Shown: in pieces, positions 11,036-20,128 of the stretch
Numbering within the stretch: the stretch's first letter is position 1
Layout: each line of letters starts with the position of its first letter
From: Streptomyces sp. NRRL B-1347
GTDB lineage: Bacteria; Actinomycetota; Actinomycetes; Streptomycetales; Streptomycetaceae
Length of the DNA: 64,000 nt
Assembly: GCF_000720325.1 (NCBI RefSeq)
Contig: NZ_JOJM01000003.1
Location: 434,001 to 498,000 of the forward strand
Direction of reading: 5' to 3'
Notes under the pieces: generated by a model
Databases searched by the model: none
Seen by the model: the letters and a program-made list of their open reading frames with translations, nothing else
Told to the model about the DNA's origin: nothing
Made by a program: the position numbers and the translations under genes

Positions 11036-11053
11036 AGCCCCCCGGGGGGGGCT
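11036..11053. terminator. GC-only palindrome between WD40 remnant and BTAD gene
   Basis: Six C followed by eight G, bordered by AG and CT, forms a short very stable stem. It lies nine bases past the stop of the minus-strand gene at 11062 and 60 bases after the WD40 remnant, so it may end both transcripts. Loop geometry is tight, hence modest confidence. Confidence 0.4.
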
Positions 11054-11061
11054 ATGGCCCC

Positions 11062-13776
11062 TTACTCTGCCTGCCCGCCTGGGTGCTCCTGGAACTGCCC
11101 GAACTGCAGGTCTTCGTACCAGTCGACCGCGCTACGGCTCGGCGACTCCCCCAGCTCCGCCAACGCTCGCCGGAGAAGGTCGAACGTGCGCGAGACAGCG
11201 TCGGACAGCCCCATTCGTGCTTGCATCCGCGCGATGTCGCGGTAGATGGCCTCGTTGTACGGGTCCAGCACACGGGCCTGTTCGAGCAGGTCCAGTGCCT
11301 CTCGAGGGTCGGTGCCGCATCGCATGTGCACGAGGGCGCTCACGGCGTCCAAGTAGTCCCGACGCAGGGCCTCACGGGGCGCCAGGAGCCATTCAGCCGT
11401 GAGCTCCGCCGCGAAGTCGCCGACGTAGAGTCGCGTTGCCTGGCGCAGGCTCTCCTCGTGCGCCGCTTCGTCGATGCCGGGCTCACGTGCGGCACGTACC
11501 GCCTGCTCGAACTCCCAAAGGTCAACGGTCAGGTGCTCGCTGTTGAGCACGTACTGCGTACCGGTGTGCGTAGGGATGTCGGCGATCTCGTCGTGTGTGG
11601 CCAGACGCAGCGCTCGGCGTAGTTGGCTCAGTGTCGCGTGGAGGCTGTTGTAGGGGCGCTCGCGGGGTGCGTCGGGCCAGATCGTCGCTGTCAGGGCCTC
11701 GCGTCGGGCTCCGTCTTCGTGCAGGGCGAGGTAGGCAAGGACTTCACGCTGCTTCGGTGCCAGCGCCTGGGTGAGTTCTACTAGGCCGGCTGGCCCCTGC
11801 GGTTGATAGGTGAGTCGCACGTGTCCAAGTACGACGAGTCGCAGAGCTCTCTGCTCCGGATGTCTGGACTGCCAGGGTCGGCCACCATGCCCTTGGGGCT
11901 GCGGGGTTGCAACAGGCCCCTGGGATGTTTGGGACTGCACTTCAGGGCGTGCAGGAGGTGCCGCTGGGGGTGCTTCGACGTCCCGATGTGACTCATGGTC
12001 CTTTGTCAGAGGAGCAGTTGCTGCTCCGAGGAGGAGGTCGTACAGGTCTTGCGTGTCAGTGGCGGGGAGTGTGAACAGGCGTGCCCCGTTGAAGGGCACC
12101 GCGTGCGGCCCGCTGGCCGCCGCGACACTGCCGTCGGTGTCGATGCGAAGTGTCTCTCCGGGCCGCCACTGGCCGAGGAGAATGCCGCACACGCCGACCA
12201 CCGACCCACTGTCGAGGACGGATTGAAGCCGCCCCTCCTCCGCTGGCGAGGGCGTGGCGAGGAGCACCACCTCGCCGGGCTTCTCACCGACGAGTCGGTC
12301 CGGGTCTTCGGCCAGGCGGGTGCGTGTGAGGAGTTCCGCCTCGATCATGTGCAGTGCTTCGTCCAGGGTCGCGACGATGTGGAGTCCGGCGGGTTGTGTG
12401 CCGTGCGCAGTGTTGGTCCCTAGGAGTCGGCGGGCATCCTTCAGGGGAATCACGAGCTCCGCTCCGCGCTGCGCTGTCGCGTGGTGCTCGGCCAGGAGGT
12501 GGATCAGCAGTGCTCGGGCGGCATCGAGGGCGCCCGGCCCAGCCAGCCCCAGCCCGCGGCTGCGGGCCAAGTCCCATGCAAGGGCCTGGCCTTCCTTCGT
12601 TCCGATGACACGTTGGCCTGTCGGTTCAGCGGAGCGCTGCTTCAAGCCCTCCGCCCGGCTGCCGTCGCCGCCCTGGCTGCCAGGCGGTGCTGTGGCGCTG
12701 GTGGAGTCGTCCGCCTCGGGCCGCAGCTCTTCGCTCGCCGCACGAAGGGCGCGCACGACCGGCGCAAGGCGTACATCGCTTCGCTCGCCACTGCCCGGCT
12801 GATAGCGGATTCGGCGTCGCCGCAGAACGACAGCCGCAGCGGCAGCCACGGCCACAGTCAGCCCGGCCCCGATGAACGCACCACTGGGCAGGTCGAGGCC
12901 GGGCTCGGCTCCTGATCCGTCGCGCCCGTGGGTGGATGGCTCGTGCGGCGGTGCCGGAGACTGAGGTCCGCCGCCTGAAGTGGGCGGAGACGAGGGCGTT
13001 GGAGGTTCCCGGTCCCGCTCGGGGGTGCGGTCCCCGTCGGGGTCGGCTGGGGTATTGGGCAGACGGAGGATCCAGCCGGGCCGGATGAGGTGAGGCTGAA
13101 CGAGGGTGCGGCCATCCGGCTGGGGACGTCCACGATTCAGTGCGTAGACCTCGGGCCAGCGGCTGCCATCGCCCAGATGTCGCTCAGCAATGCGCCAGAG
13201 GCTCTCATGCACGCCATCGTGTGGTGCGCGGACGACGACGGTCCTCGGCCGTCCACCCGCTGAGTACAGGCCCTCCTCACCCAAGTCCTCCGTCGACGAC
13301 GCTGTACGTACCTCACCGACGGGCATGCAGACGGCCGCTGGGCGCCGGTGCGAGGCGGCTGCGAGGTGTGGATCCCGATAGGGCAACAGCGCCAGAACGA
13401 CGGCTCCCACCAGCGCCGTGGCCATCGTGTGGACAGACCCGTTCTCGGGTCGGCGAGGTGACCGCGTGATCCCTTGCGCGGCTTCACCCGCCGTGCGCAG
13501 GACGTCCACGACGAAGGACGCCCACGCCGCCCAAAGGAGGCACGCCAACGTGTTCAGCAGAAGTGACGTGCTCATCGGTGAGGCGAGTGCGGCTGTGATC
13601 TCCTCGCCGACGGGCACGCGATCAGGCAGTGGCCAGCCGACGTACCGCAACAGGCCCCAAGGGATTCCGGCGATCAGCAGAATCAAGAGAGCTCCGGCCA
13701 GCACACCGCGCACCAGCAGCATTGCGGGGTGCCCGTTCCGGTGGTGTCCGACCGAGGTGACGTGACGTGCGGCCAT
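11062..13776 (-). CDS. Membrane LysM-BTAD transcriptional regulator of the Tad cluster
   Basis: 904 residues. The N-terminus has three hydrophobic segments (about 20-45, 70-92, 115-135), followed by a LysM-like domain (about 180-240, SLWRIAERHLGDGSRWPEVYALN), a Pro-rich linker, another membrane helix near 310-335, and a long cytosolic part. The last 250 residues form a winged helix plus bacterial transcriptional activator domain (REVLAYLALHEDGARREALTATIW, then helical BTAD repeats). Such proteins are often the last gene of actinobacterial Tad clusters. The layout suggests it links wall or pilus status to gene expression; that role is inferred. Confidence 0.85.
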   Translation of the reverse strand: MAARHVTSVGHHRNGHPAMLLVRGVLAGALLILLIAGIPWGLLRYVGWPLPDRVPVGEEITAALASPMSTSLLLNTLACLLWAAWASFVVDVLRTAGEAAQGITRSPRRPENGSVHTMATALVGAVVLALLPYRDPHLAAASHRRPAAVCMPVGEVRTASSTEDLGEEGLYSAGGRPRTVVVRAPHDGVHESLWRIAERHLGDGSRWPEVYALNRGRPQPDGRTLVQPHLIRPGWILRLPNTPADPDGDRTPERDREPPTPSSPPTSGGGPQSPAPPHEPSTHGRDGSGAEPGLDLPSGAFIGAGLTVAVAAAAAVVLRRRRIRYQPGSGERSDVRLAPVVRALRAASEELRPEADDSTSATAPPGSQGGDGSRAEGLKQRSAEPTGQRVIGTKEGQALAWDLARSRGLGLAGPGALDAARALLIHLLAEHHATAQRGAELVIPLKDARRLLGTNTAHGTQPAGLHIVATLDEALHMIEAELLTRTRLAEDPDRLVGEKPGEVVLLATPSPAEEGRLQSVLDSGSVVGVCGILLGQWRPGETLRIDTDGSVAAASGPHAVPFNGARLFTLPATDTQDLYDLLLGAATAPLTKDHESHRDVEAPPAAPPARPEVQSQTSQGPVATPQPQGHGGRPWQSRHPEQRALRLVVLGHVRLTYQPQGPAGLVELTQALAPKQREVLAYLALHEDGARREALTATIWPDAPRERPYNSLHATLSQLRRALRLATHDEIADIPTHTGTQYVLNSEHLTVDLWEFEQAVRAAREPGIDEAAHEESLRQATRLYVGDFAAELTAEWLLAPREALRRDYLDAVSALVHMRCGTDPREALDLLEQARVLDPYNEAIYRDIARMQARMGLSDAVSRTFDLLRRALAELGESPSRSAVDWYEDLQFGQFQEHPGGQAE

Positions 13777-13788
13777 GACTGCACCTGC

Positions 13789-14229
13789 TTACCGTTCTGG
13801 TGCTTCGACTCCCTGAACGGGGTGAGCGGTCCCGGTCGCGGTGACAGTGAGGGTGTCCAAGCCAAGCAGACCGAGGAACTGCGTGCGCTGATGCGCGGTG
13901 ATCGTCACGGTGACCGTGCTCGTCGTGGTCTTCACCCTCCCGGTGTCGCCGGTGGCGGCCACGTACTCGTGGGCCCGGCGACGAGCCTCAGCCGGGAGCA
14001 GGCGCACGGATCCGTTGTTCCGGTAGGCGGCCAAGTCGATGGCTTGTGCTCCCGAGCGAGCCGCTTCCTGGGCCTCGCCGATGGCGCGGACCTTGGCAGC
14101 CAGGGCGAGTCCGCCGTCGACCACGAGACCGGCGAACATGACCACGGCCACAGTGACCAGAACGACGAAGACGGCGACTTGCCCCTCGTCGCGGCGTGAA
14201 CGAGCGCGCTGGAGACCGCGGTGCGTCAC
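13789..14229 (-). CDS. TadG/TadE-like pilus assembly protein
   Basis: 146 residues. A short basic N-terminus, the glycine-terminated phrase RRDEGQ and one long hydrophobic helix (VAVFVVLVTVAVVMFAGLVVDGGLALA) give the pseudopilin-like form of TadG family proteins, with a small external domain after it. Its start overlaps the stop of the TadE gene upstream by four bases. It lies between TadE-type genes and the BTAD regulator, as is usual in actinobacterial Tad operons. Confidence 0.8.
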   Translation of the reverse strand: MTHRGLQRARSRRDEGQVAVFVVLVTVAVVMFAGLVVDGGLALAAKVRAIGEAQEAARSGAQAIDLAAYRNNGSVRLLPAEARRRAHEYVAATGDTGRVKTTTSTVTVTITAHQRTQFLGLLGLDTLTVTATGTAHPVQGVEAPER

Positions 14230-14672
14230 GAGTTCTCGCCTCCCCGGGCGGCCGTCGTGCCTGCGATGCCGCGGTAGGTGTCGACTGGTGCGGTGAAGTC
14301 CGCCTGGAGGGTCTGTGTGCCCCGGACGTGCAGGAGCGCCAGGTCATGCACGTCGACGCGGCAGGTGACCTTGGCCGTGAGCGACGCACCGGGCTGCACG
14401 CTGCCACTGGTGGTGACGGCGAGGGACCGGCAGATGATGCCGGCCTCGCTCAGTGACGAGGCAGCAGTGGTGCGAGCACGAGAGGTGGCTGCGGATGCCG
14501 TTCTCTCCAGGCTGGCCGCACGGGCGGCTTGATGGGCAGTGTCCTCGATGCGCAGCCGGGAGTCGGTCATGCGCCCGCAGAAGACCAGGAACCACAGCAT
14601 CAGGACCAACACGGGGATGGTGAGGACGAGTTCGACCGTCGCGGAACCGCCGTCGTACCGTGGGCGCCTCAT
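14226..14672 (-). CDS. tadE: TadE-like minor pseudopilin
   Basis: 148 residues. The N-terminus DGGSATVELVLTIPVLVLML fits the prepilin rule: a glycine before the cleavage point, a glutamate at +5 and a hydrophobic helix. The exported part has two cysteines (GIICRS, VTCRVD) that could form a disulfide. Overlaps of four bases join it to its neighbours on both sides. Minor pseudopilins of this kind are thought to prime or cap Flp pili. Confidence 0.8.
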   Translation of the reverse strand: MRRPRYDGGSATVELVLTIPVLVLMLWFLVFCGRMTDSRLRIEDTAHQAARAASLERTASAATSRARTTAASSLSEAGIICRSLAVTTSGSVQPGASLTAKVTCRVDVHDLALLHVRGTQTLQADFTAPVDTYRGIAGTTAARGGENS

Positions 14673-15070
14673 GGCGAGCTCACCCCAGGTTCGAAGTTCT
14701 CGATCGGCCCGACGGCACGGGCCCGGATAGGCAGTCGCAGAAGGGGCAGGACGCTGGTGGCGGTCCCGCGTACGTGTACTTCGGCACGCTCGGCACGACG
14801 GTCGATCGCAACCCGGGTGCCGCGCAGCGGGCCGCGGCCGAGCTGGTCGAGGACGCGGCCCGCTGCACGTCGGCCGGCTGCTTCGTCACCGGTGTGGACG
14901 CGGGTGGCCGCCAGGGCGTGCGATGCGGTGGTCTGGGCGACGTGAACGGCGTGAATGTACAAGGCGGTCTGGGCGAGGAGGAGTACGAAGGTGAGGATCA
15001 GCGGCATGACTATCACCATCTCCGTGGTGACAGTGCCGCCTTCGTCGTAGCGTCGCGCCAGGCGTCTCAG
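14669..15070 (-). CDS. Second TadE-like minor pseudopilin
   Basis: About 133 residues. The start is uncertain: no ATG or GTG lies at the right place, and a CTG overlapping the pilin stop (15068-15070) or a CTG at 15061 would give the expected short basic lead. The signature EGGTVTTEMVIVMPLILTFVLLL has Glu at +5 after the glycine pair, as in TadE. The rest is a small soluble domain rich in Arg and Ala. It is coupled to the downstream TadE gene by a four-base overlap. Confidence 0.7.
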   Translation of the reverse strand: MRRLARRYDEGGTVTTEMVIVMPLILTFVLLLAQTALYIHAVHVAQTTASHALAATRVHTGDEAAGRRAAGRVLDQLGRGPLRGTRVAIDRRAERAEVHVRGTATSVLPLLRLPIRARAVGPIENFEPGVSSP

Positions 15071-15261
15071 CGGAAGCGGACGCTGCGCGCCGCGGCCATG
15101 ATGTCCGGGCCGAACAATCCTGTCACGGCCAGGGCGAGGGCGGCGCCGAAGGCGATCCAGATGACGTGCTCGGTGGTCATACCTCGATCGTCCTGGGCCA
15201 AAGCGCGAAGGGCTTTCCCGAGTCGGCCTCGCCAGGTCCAAGAGAAAGGGTGCAGGGACAC
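15067..15261 (-). CDS. Flp-type major pilin candidate
   Basis: 64 residues. A basic leader ends at DDRG, followed by MTTEHVIWIAFGAALALAVTG, the single hydrophobic helix of Flp pilins, with the glutamate at +4 of the predicted processed form and only a dozen residues after the helix. It lies between the TadC and TadE-type genes, the usual place for a pilin. No prepilin peptidase (TadV/CpaA) gene is in the window, so processing would need one elsewhere. If it is the major subunit, the filament would be built of very small subunits. Confidence 0.75.
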   Translation of the reverse strand: MSLHPFSWTWRGRLGKALRALAQDDRGMTTEHVIWIAFGAALALAVTGLFGPDIMAAARSVRFR

Positions 15262-15290
15262 GGTCAGTCTCCTTCAGCGTCGTGGGGGCG

Positions 15291-16187
15291 TCATAGTGAA
15301 GCGGTGATCTGGGTGAGGGCCGGATAGAAGACGAACAGGACGAAGCCGAAGGCCATGAGCATGCCGGGCAAGGCCATGCGTTCGGTGGCAGCGTTGGCCT
15401 GGCCTTCGGCAGCGGCCCCGTCCCGGCTGCGCAGCGCGGCAGCCTTCGCTGCGAGCGATGCACGGATCTTCGAGCCTTCGGTGCTGGCGAGGGAGAGCGC
15501 CGCGGCGAGTTCCGTCAGCTCGGTGACGTCCAGCTCCTCCCCGAGCTGCCTCAGGGTGGTCCAGGGCGAGCTGCGGGAGAGGCGCGCGGTGTTGAGTGCG
15601 CGGCGCAGCTGCTGGAATGCCCACCCGTGACCCGTCTGCGCGGCGTCATGCAGAGCGGCATCTATGCCTGAGCCTCCGGCGAGCAGGATGTGGATGAGGT
15701 TCAGGTAGGCGCTGAGGGCATGACGGAAGGCCTCTCTGCGGCGCAGGGCCTGGGCTCGTACGGTCAGGTCGGGAAGCAGGAAGCCGCCCACCGCCAGGGC
15801 GAGGGCGAGGGATGCAGGCACGGGCCACGGCAGTGCCCTGCCTCCGGTGACAAGTACAAGATCGACGGCCAGGGGCAGAAGGAGGCCGACCAGGGCGAGT
15901 GCGGCCTTCTCCGCGAGGTGTGCGTCCGCCGAGCGCCCGGTGATGGCCAGGTCCTTCTCGCTCTCCTGGTGCGGTAGCCCAAGCGCCCGCAAAGCAGCGG
16001 TGAACGGAGCACTCACACGGACCGCCCAGCCACCGGTCGGCGGAAGGAGCAGAGGCTGCTGCTGCGGCTCGGGGTGCAGCCGGGCCATGAGGTCGGACAG
16101 TCTCGGGCTGGGCGGGCGCAGCCACACCAGCAGCGACCAGAGGCCCAGACCGGCCCCCATACCCAGCACAGCGAAGGTGGCGGTCAC
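15291..16187 (-). CDS. tadC: Type II/IV secretion F-domain membrane protein TadC
   Basis: 298 residues. The T2SSF domain occupies the C-terminal two thirds (HALSAYLNLIHILLAGGSGIDAAL..., AALSLASTEGSKI), with hydrophobic helices at the N-terminus, near the middle (ALVGLLLPLAVDLVLV) and at the very end (MLMAFGFVLFVFYPAL). It forms the inner-membrane platform of the Tad pilus with TadB. Start overlaps the tadB stop by four bases. Confidence 0.85.
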   Translation of the reverse strand: MTATFAVLGMGAGLGLWSLLVWLRPPSPRLSDLMARLHPEPQQQPLLLPPTGGWAVRVSAPFTAALRALGLPHQESEKDLAITGRSADAHLAEKAALALVGLLLPLAVDLVLVTGGRALPWPVPASLALALAVGGFLLPDLTVRAQALRRREAFRHALSAYLNLIHILLAGGSGIDAALHDAAQTGHGWAFQQLRRALNTARLSRSSPWTTLRQLGEELDVTELTELAAALSLASTEGSKIRASLAAKAAALRSRDGAAAEGQANAATERMALPGMLMAFGFVLFVFYPALTQITASL

Positions 16188-17086
16188 GAGGACGCCTCCC
16201 GTCGTCCGGCCGGGTCGCTCTCAGCGGTGGCGGAGCCGTCCCGAGAGACCAGAAAACGCTCAGGGCCGTCCATCCGGGCCAGTCGGCGCAGCCAGGAGAA
16301 CGCGACGGTGAACAGAGCGCCGATGAGCAGCAGCACCAGTTGCCCGGCGGCCGCGTCGTAGGGGGTGAGGAACGTGGGGTTGAACACGACCAGGCCGCCG
16401 GCGAAGGAGAGCGTGGTCGTCACGACGACGCGCAGGGTCGTGCGCATCCGTGCTCGCGCGGCGTCGATCCGCTGACGCATGGCGACCTGCGCCCGGGCCG
16501 TAGCCGCGAGCTCTCCGAGCAGCGAGGCAAGCTGACGGGCCTGATGTTGCGATGCGAGCGTAAGGGCGGCGAGCACGAGATCGGCCGTCGGGTCGTCCAA
16601 GTCTCCGGCGAGACGGCTCAGGGCTGGCGCAAGGCGCTCGCCCCGCTCCAGGCGAGCGGACAGCTCCAGGATCTGGGGACGCACGGCCTTCGGCGCCGCG
16701 TCCGCGGTGGCTGTGATGGCCTGTTCCAGGCCCGCGGCCGCGGCCAAGGTGTCGCGCACCATCTCGGTCCAGCCAGCCACTCCCTCGATCCTGGCCAGCT
16801 CTTCCTTGTCGACCGCTCCTACGGCGAGCATCCGTGGCAGGGACCAGGTCGCCATTGCAGCCAGCAGCCCGCCGGCTACCCAGCCGGTGAACGCTCCGGT
16901 GAGGAGGCCCGCGGCCAGGGATCCCGCGAGCCAGCTCCCATGGTGTTCCCGCTGGCGGTGCCGTGCCGCGCGCACGACTGTCGCTGGCGGCGGCTCGTGC
17001 CCTCCGCGTACGACCAGCAATACTCCGACACCGATGCCAACTCCGAGCAGGGCCGCCAGGGGCACGTACACACTCATGGCGACCAC
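16184..17086 (-). CDS. tadB: Type II/IV secretion F-domain membrane protein TadB
   Basis: 300 residues, the partner platform protein. An N-terminal helix (VPLAALLGVGIGVGVLLVV), a helix pair near 55-85, a cytosolic T2SSF domain (GLEQAITATADAAPKA..., DLVLAALTLASQHQARQLASLL) and two C-terminal helices are seen. It begins inside the end of the tadA gene (13-base overlap), again indicating coupled translation. Confidence 0.85.
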   Translation of the reverse strand: MVAMSVYVPLAALLGVGIGVGVLLVVRGGHEPPPATVVRAARHRQREHHGSWLAGSLAAGLLTGAFTGWVAGGLLAAMATWSLPRMLAVGAVDKEELARIEGVAGWTEMVRDTLAAAAGLEQAITATADAAPKAVRPQILELSARLERGERLAPALSRLAGDLDDPTADLVLAALTLASQHQARQLASLLGELAATARAQVAMRQRIDAARARMRTTLRVVVTTTLSFAGGLVVFNPTFLTPYDAAAGQLVLLLIGALFTVAFSWLRRLARMDGPERFLVSRDGSATAESDPAGRREASS

Positions 17087-18543
17087 CAGTGGCCCAAGCT
17101 CAGCCCGTCGAAGTCCAGGCCCACGGCCAGCAGGGCGTCCAGGGTCTCCGCGCGTACGGGCACACCCGGCTTGGCACGGAGATCAGGTCCGGGCCGGAAG
17201 ATTTCGTTGGAGACGACCTGCTGGCCGTCGGCGTCGATCACCTCCCGTACGGAGGACACCACGCGCTTGCCAGGCTCACCGCGCGGCCGTTCCAGGTGGA
17301 TGACGAAGTCCAAGGCGGAGGCGACGAGCGCGTTGGTGGCTTCCAGGGGCAGGTGTTCGGGCCCTTGGACGGCGTACGCGGCGAGCCGGGTGAACGCGCC
17401 ACGACTGGTGGAGGCGTGCAGGGTGGCCATGGAGCCGTCGTTGCCCTGGCTCATGGCGTTGCACATCGGGATCACCTCGGGGCCTCGGACTTCGCCGACG
17501 ATGACGCGGTCCGGGGACATTCGCAGGGCCCACCGGACCAACTCGGCCTGAGTAATGGCACCTTGGCCCTCGATGTTGGCCTCGCGGGCCTGCATCGCGA
17601 TCACGTCCGGGTGGGTCACGACGTCGGCGTCCAGGCCGAGCTCGAAGACGTCCTCGACGGTGATCAGACGTTCCCAGGGCGGGATCTCCGCGGCCAGGGC
17701 GCGCAACAGCGTGGTCTTGCCGATGGTGGTGCCGCCGGTGACCAGGAGGTTCTTGCGGGCCCTGACCACCGCGCCCAGGAATGCCTCCAGATCGCGGTCG
17801 ACGGTGCCGAGGCGGCGCAGTTTGCCGAGCGAGACGGTCTGGTAGCGATGCCGGCGGATGGACACCGATGGCCGCGTGGTCACCGCCATCACCGCGAAGA
17901 CCCGCTCGCCACCGGGAAGCTGGAAACTCACTCCTGGACTACCGCGGTCGAAGCGACGCTCCTGCACCCCCGAGCGGGCAGCCAGGCCCCGGATGAGCTG
18001 CACCAGTTCCTCGTCCGAGCCCACCACGGGCGGCAGCTGCTCACGGCGGCCGTCCGCGTAGCGCACGAAGACCCGGTCGCCGTTGATGTTGATGTTCTCG
18101 ATGTCCTGGTTGCGGAGCAGCGGCTCCAGTCCGGCCTGGCCGAAGACCTCGTTCAGCACCGCCTGAACCACCTGCTGCTCGACTTCGCGCGGCGTGACCT
18201 GGCGGCCCTTGGTCAGCTGCTCCCGGGCGTGCTCCTCCGCTGCGTCGGCGAGGATCACTTCGGCCGCGGCACGCCGTTCGACCTCCGGCCACTGAGATTG
18301 CCCGGCTGCCTCACGGGCCTGGACGTGCTCGGCGAGCTGCGCGGAGACCCGCTGACGGAGCCGCTGCCGCAGCTGCTCAGTCATCTGATCCTTGTACATG
18401 CGCCCGCCGGGGAGCCCGGCCGGGTCGGGCACGCCTCCACCTTGCTGGGGCCCGGCCCCTCCACCACTCGACTCGACGGACACGGGAGTCGAGCCTGCGG
18501 TGCCGCCTCTTCGCAGCGGCGTTCCTCGCTCGAAGCCGTTCAT
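17074..18543 (-). CDS. tadA: Tad pilus secretion ATPase (TadA/CpaF)
   Basis: 489 residues. After a disordered Gly/Pro-rich start comes an N-terminal domain and then the RecA-like ATPase core: Walker A GGTTIGKTT (usual form GGTGSGKTT), Asp box near LITVEDVFELGL, Walker B-like PDRVIVGEVRGPE, and the His box region SMATLHAST. The hexameric ATPase drives pilin assembly. The changed P-loop residues leave the catalytic GKTT intact, so it should be active. It overlaps the TadZ gene by four bases upstream. Confidence 0.9.
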   Translation of the reverse strand: MNGFERGTPLRRGGTAGSTPVSVESSGGGAGPQQGGGVPDPAGLPGGRMYKDQMTEQLRQRLRQRVSAQLAEHVQAREAAGQSQWPEVERRAAAEVILADAAEEHAREQLTKGRQVTPREVEQQVVQAVLNEVFGQAGLEPLLRNQDIENININGDRVFVRYADGRREQLPPVVGSDEELVQLIRGLAARSGVQERRFDRGSPGVSFQLPGGERVFAVMAVTTRPSVSIRRHRYQTVSLGKLRRLGTVDRDLEAFLGAVVRARKNLLVTGGTTIGKTTLLRALAAEIPPWERLITVEDVFELGLDADVVTHPDVIAMQAREANIEGQGAITQAELVRWALRMSPDRVIVGEVRGPEVIPMCNAMSQGNDGSMATLHASTSRGAFTRLAAYAVQGPEHLPLEATNALVASALDFVIHLERPRGEPGKRVVSSVREVIDADGQQVVSNEIFRPGPDLRAKPGVPVRAETLDALLAVGLDFDGLSLGHWWSP

Positions 18544-19385
18544 GGCGTCGCTCCGTCGGTGGAGGGCGCAGGACGCACGGGCCGCCCATCAGCAGGCAGG
18601 GTGAAGCGGAGCGAGGGAGCGGCGAGTTCCTCCACCGTAACGTCCACCTCTACTTGCTCCGAGGCCCTCAGCCCCCGCTCGGCCAACTGCCTGGCCACGG
18701 ACGTCAGGACCTTTCCGAGCGCCGAGCGGGTGGTGGCTGCTCGGCGCCCCGCAGTACCTCGCAGGAGTGCCGCACCGCGGGGGTCTTCAGGGAGCCTGGC
18801 CAGCACCGTAATGCCCAGTTCGCTGGTCACTTCGTCCGCTCCGTAGCCGTCTCCCACCAGCACCAAGACAGGCTCACTCGACCAGCCCCGAAGTGCGTCC
18901 ACCTCCACGGCCACGTGCGCCAATGCATCGTCACGGGCTCGCGCGAGCACAAGCGTGACGTCGGCTTGCCGCAGGACCGGCATCGCCAATGAGTGCGCCT
19001 CGGCCCGACCGCAATCCGCGATGACAACCGTCCCTGCCCGCTCCGCCGGGCCTCGCAGCAGGGTCTCTCCATCGCGGATGAGCTGCTCCAGCGCCGCACG
19101 GGCCTGTTCCGCTCCGGGCGGCCCGACGACCACTCTCAATCCACCCCGAAGTCGTTGGATGTGCTGCCACAGCAAGTCAGGGTCGTCTGCTCGGCGTGCC
19201 GCGGCGGCCAGGCTGACGAGACCGGGAAAGAGGCCGAGCCGGAAACGCGCCAGTACATCACCGCCTGCTGGATCACACTCGACGACCACCGGAGTCTGCC
19301 CCGTCGGCCAGTGACTGGCGAGCCCGAGCGCGGTGGTCGTCACCCCGGGCGAGCCCTTCAGGCTGCACAGCGCCACCAGAGTCAC
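18540..19385 (-). CDS. TadZ/CpaE-like ParA-fold protein with a degenerate P-loop
   Basis: 281 residues of MinD/ParA fold: start MTLVALCSLKGSPGVTTTALGLA, switch region VVVECDPAGGDVLARF, and a later VIADCGR strand. The deviant Walker A motif is normally KGGxGKTT; here the lysine of GKT is replaced (PGVTT), so ATP binding or hydrolysis may be weak or absent. TadZ proteins place the Tad machine in the cell and some are catalytically poor, so a structural role is likely. Four-base overlaps on both sides. Confidence 0.8.
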   Translation of the reverse strand: MTLVALCSLKGSPGVTTTALGLASHWPTGQTPVVVECDPAGGDVLARFRLGLFPGLVSLAAAARRADDPDLLWQHIQRLRGGLRVVVGPPGAEQARAALEQLIRDGETLLRGPAERAGTVVIADCGRAEAHSLAMPVLRQADVTLVLARARDDALAHVAVEVDALRGWSSEPVLVLVGDGYGADEVTSELGITVLARLPEDPRGAALLRGTAGRRAATTRSALGKVLTSVARQLAERGLRASEQVEVDVTVEELAAPSLRFTLPADGRPVRPAPSTDGATP

Positions 19386-20083
19386 CGCCCTCCACCTCCC
19401 CGCACCATGACCACGCGGAGTGTTCCCTCCTGCGCGGCGGCCAGTTCACGAGCCTGGTCCTCACCCAGCTCCAAAGTCACCACGGTCAACTGATCGTCGT
19501 TGTCAATCCGAACCGCAGTGACCACTGCCGCCCAGGACTCAGCGGAAGAGGACGGACCACCAGTCGCGTCCTCGTCGGCAGTGGTGACGACCTCGACGCG
19601 ATGACCGGCCTGCAGACCGGTAGGAAACTGCCCCGTCTTCAGCCCCACCGCCGCGACAGCTCGCCCGGCGGGCGGCACCTCGGGGCTACCAAGAGAGCCC
19701 TTCGTCAACAGCATCCCGGCAGGCAAGCTGTAGGCCACCCGGCGACCCACAACAGCCCCACGCTGGTCGGCGGCCACAGCGTCGAGCCCACCGCCGCGCG
19801 CAATGCTCGCCTCCCTCAGGTCCGCGCCCTCCAGCTCCTGGCCGACGGACACGGACCGCCGGAGCACCAGCACGGGCTCACGGTCCCCCAGGCTCAGCGT
19901 GAGCAGCACTCCACCGGTTGCGCAACCAAGGACCAGCAGCACGCCGATCAGGAGATACGGAACGCGCCGCCGGGAGGTCCCGGCTACCCGCGACGAGGCC
20001 CGCTCGGCATCGGACCCTCCCCTCCTCTGGGACTTCTGACTCATGGAGCCGGAACTCCCGAGCGCGCGTAGCCGGGTGCTCAT
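19382..20083 (-). CDS. SAF-domain pilus assembly protein (CpaB/RcpC-like)
   Basis: 233 residues. AAGGAGG precedes the ATG at 20083. A cytosolic basic N-terminus is followed by one membrane helix (YLLIGVLLVLGCATGGVLLTL, about 43-63) and a periplasm-side SAF domain (VLRRSVSVGQELEGADLREA, then LPAGMLLTKGSL). CpaB proteins form part of the outer Tad assembly and bind pili or wall. In a Gram-positive cell it would act at the membrane-wall interface. Confidence 0.8.
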   Translation of the reverse strand: MSTRLRALGSSGSMSQKSQRRGGSDAERASSRVAGTSRRRVPYLLIGVLLVLGCATGGVLLTLSLGDREPVLVLRRSVSVGQELEGADLREASIARGGGLDAVAADQRGAVVGRRVAYSLPAGMLLTKGSLGSPEVPPAGRAVAAVGLKTGQFPTGLQAGHRVEVVTTADEDATGGPSSSAESWAAVVTAVRIDNDDQLTVVTLELGEDQARELAAAQEGTLRVVMVRGGGGR

Positions 20084-20128
20084 CAGCCGCCCTCCTTCTA
20101 CATCGTCGATCGAACACTCGCGGTGCCC

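Noticed and set aside
16963..18846. 627-codon plus-strand frame opposite the Tad genes
   Set aside because: It spans two well-recognised minus-strand genes (tadA, tadB) and has no sensible domains or ribosome site.
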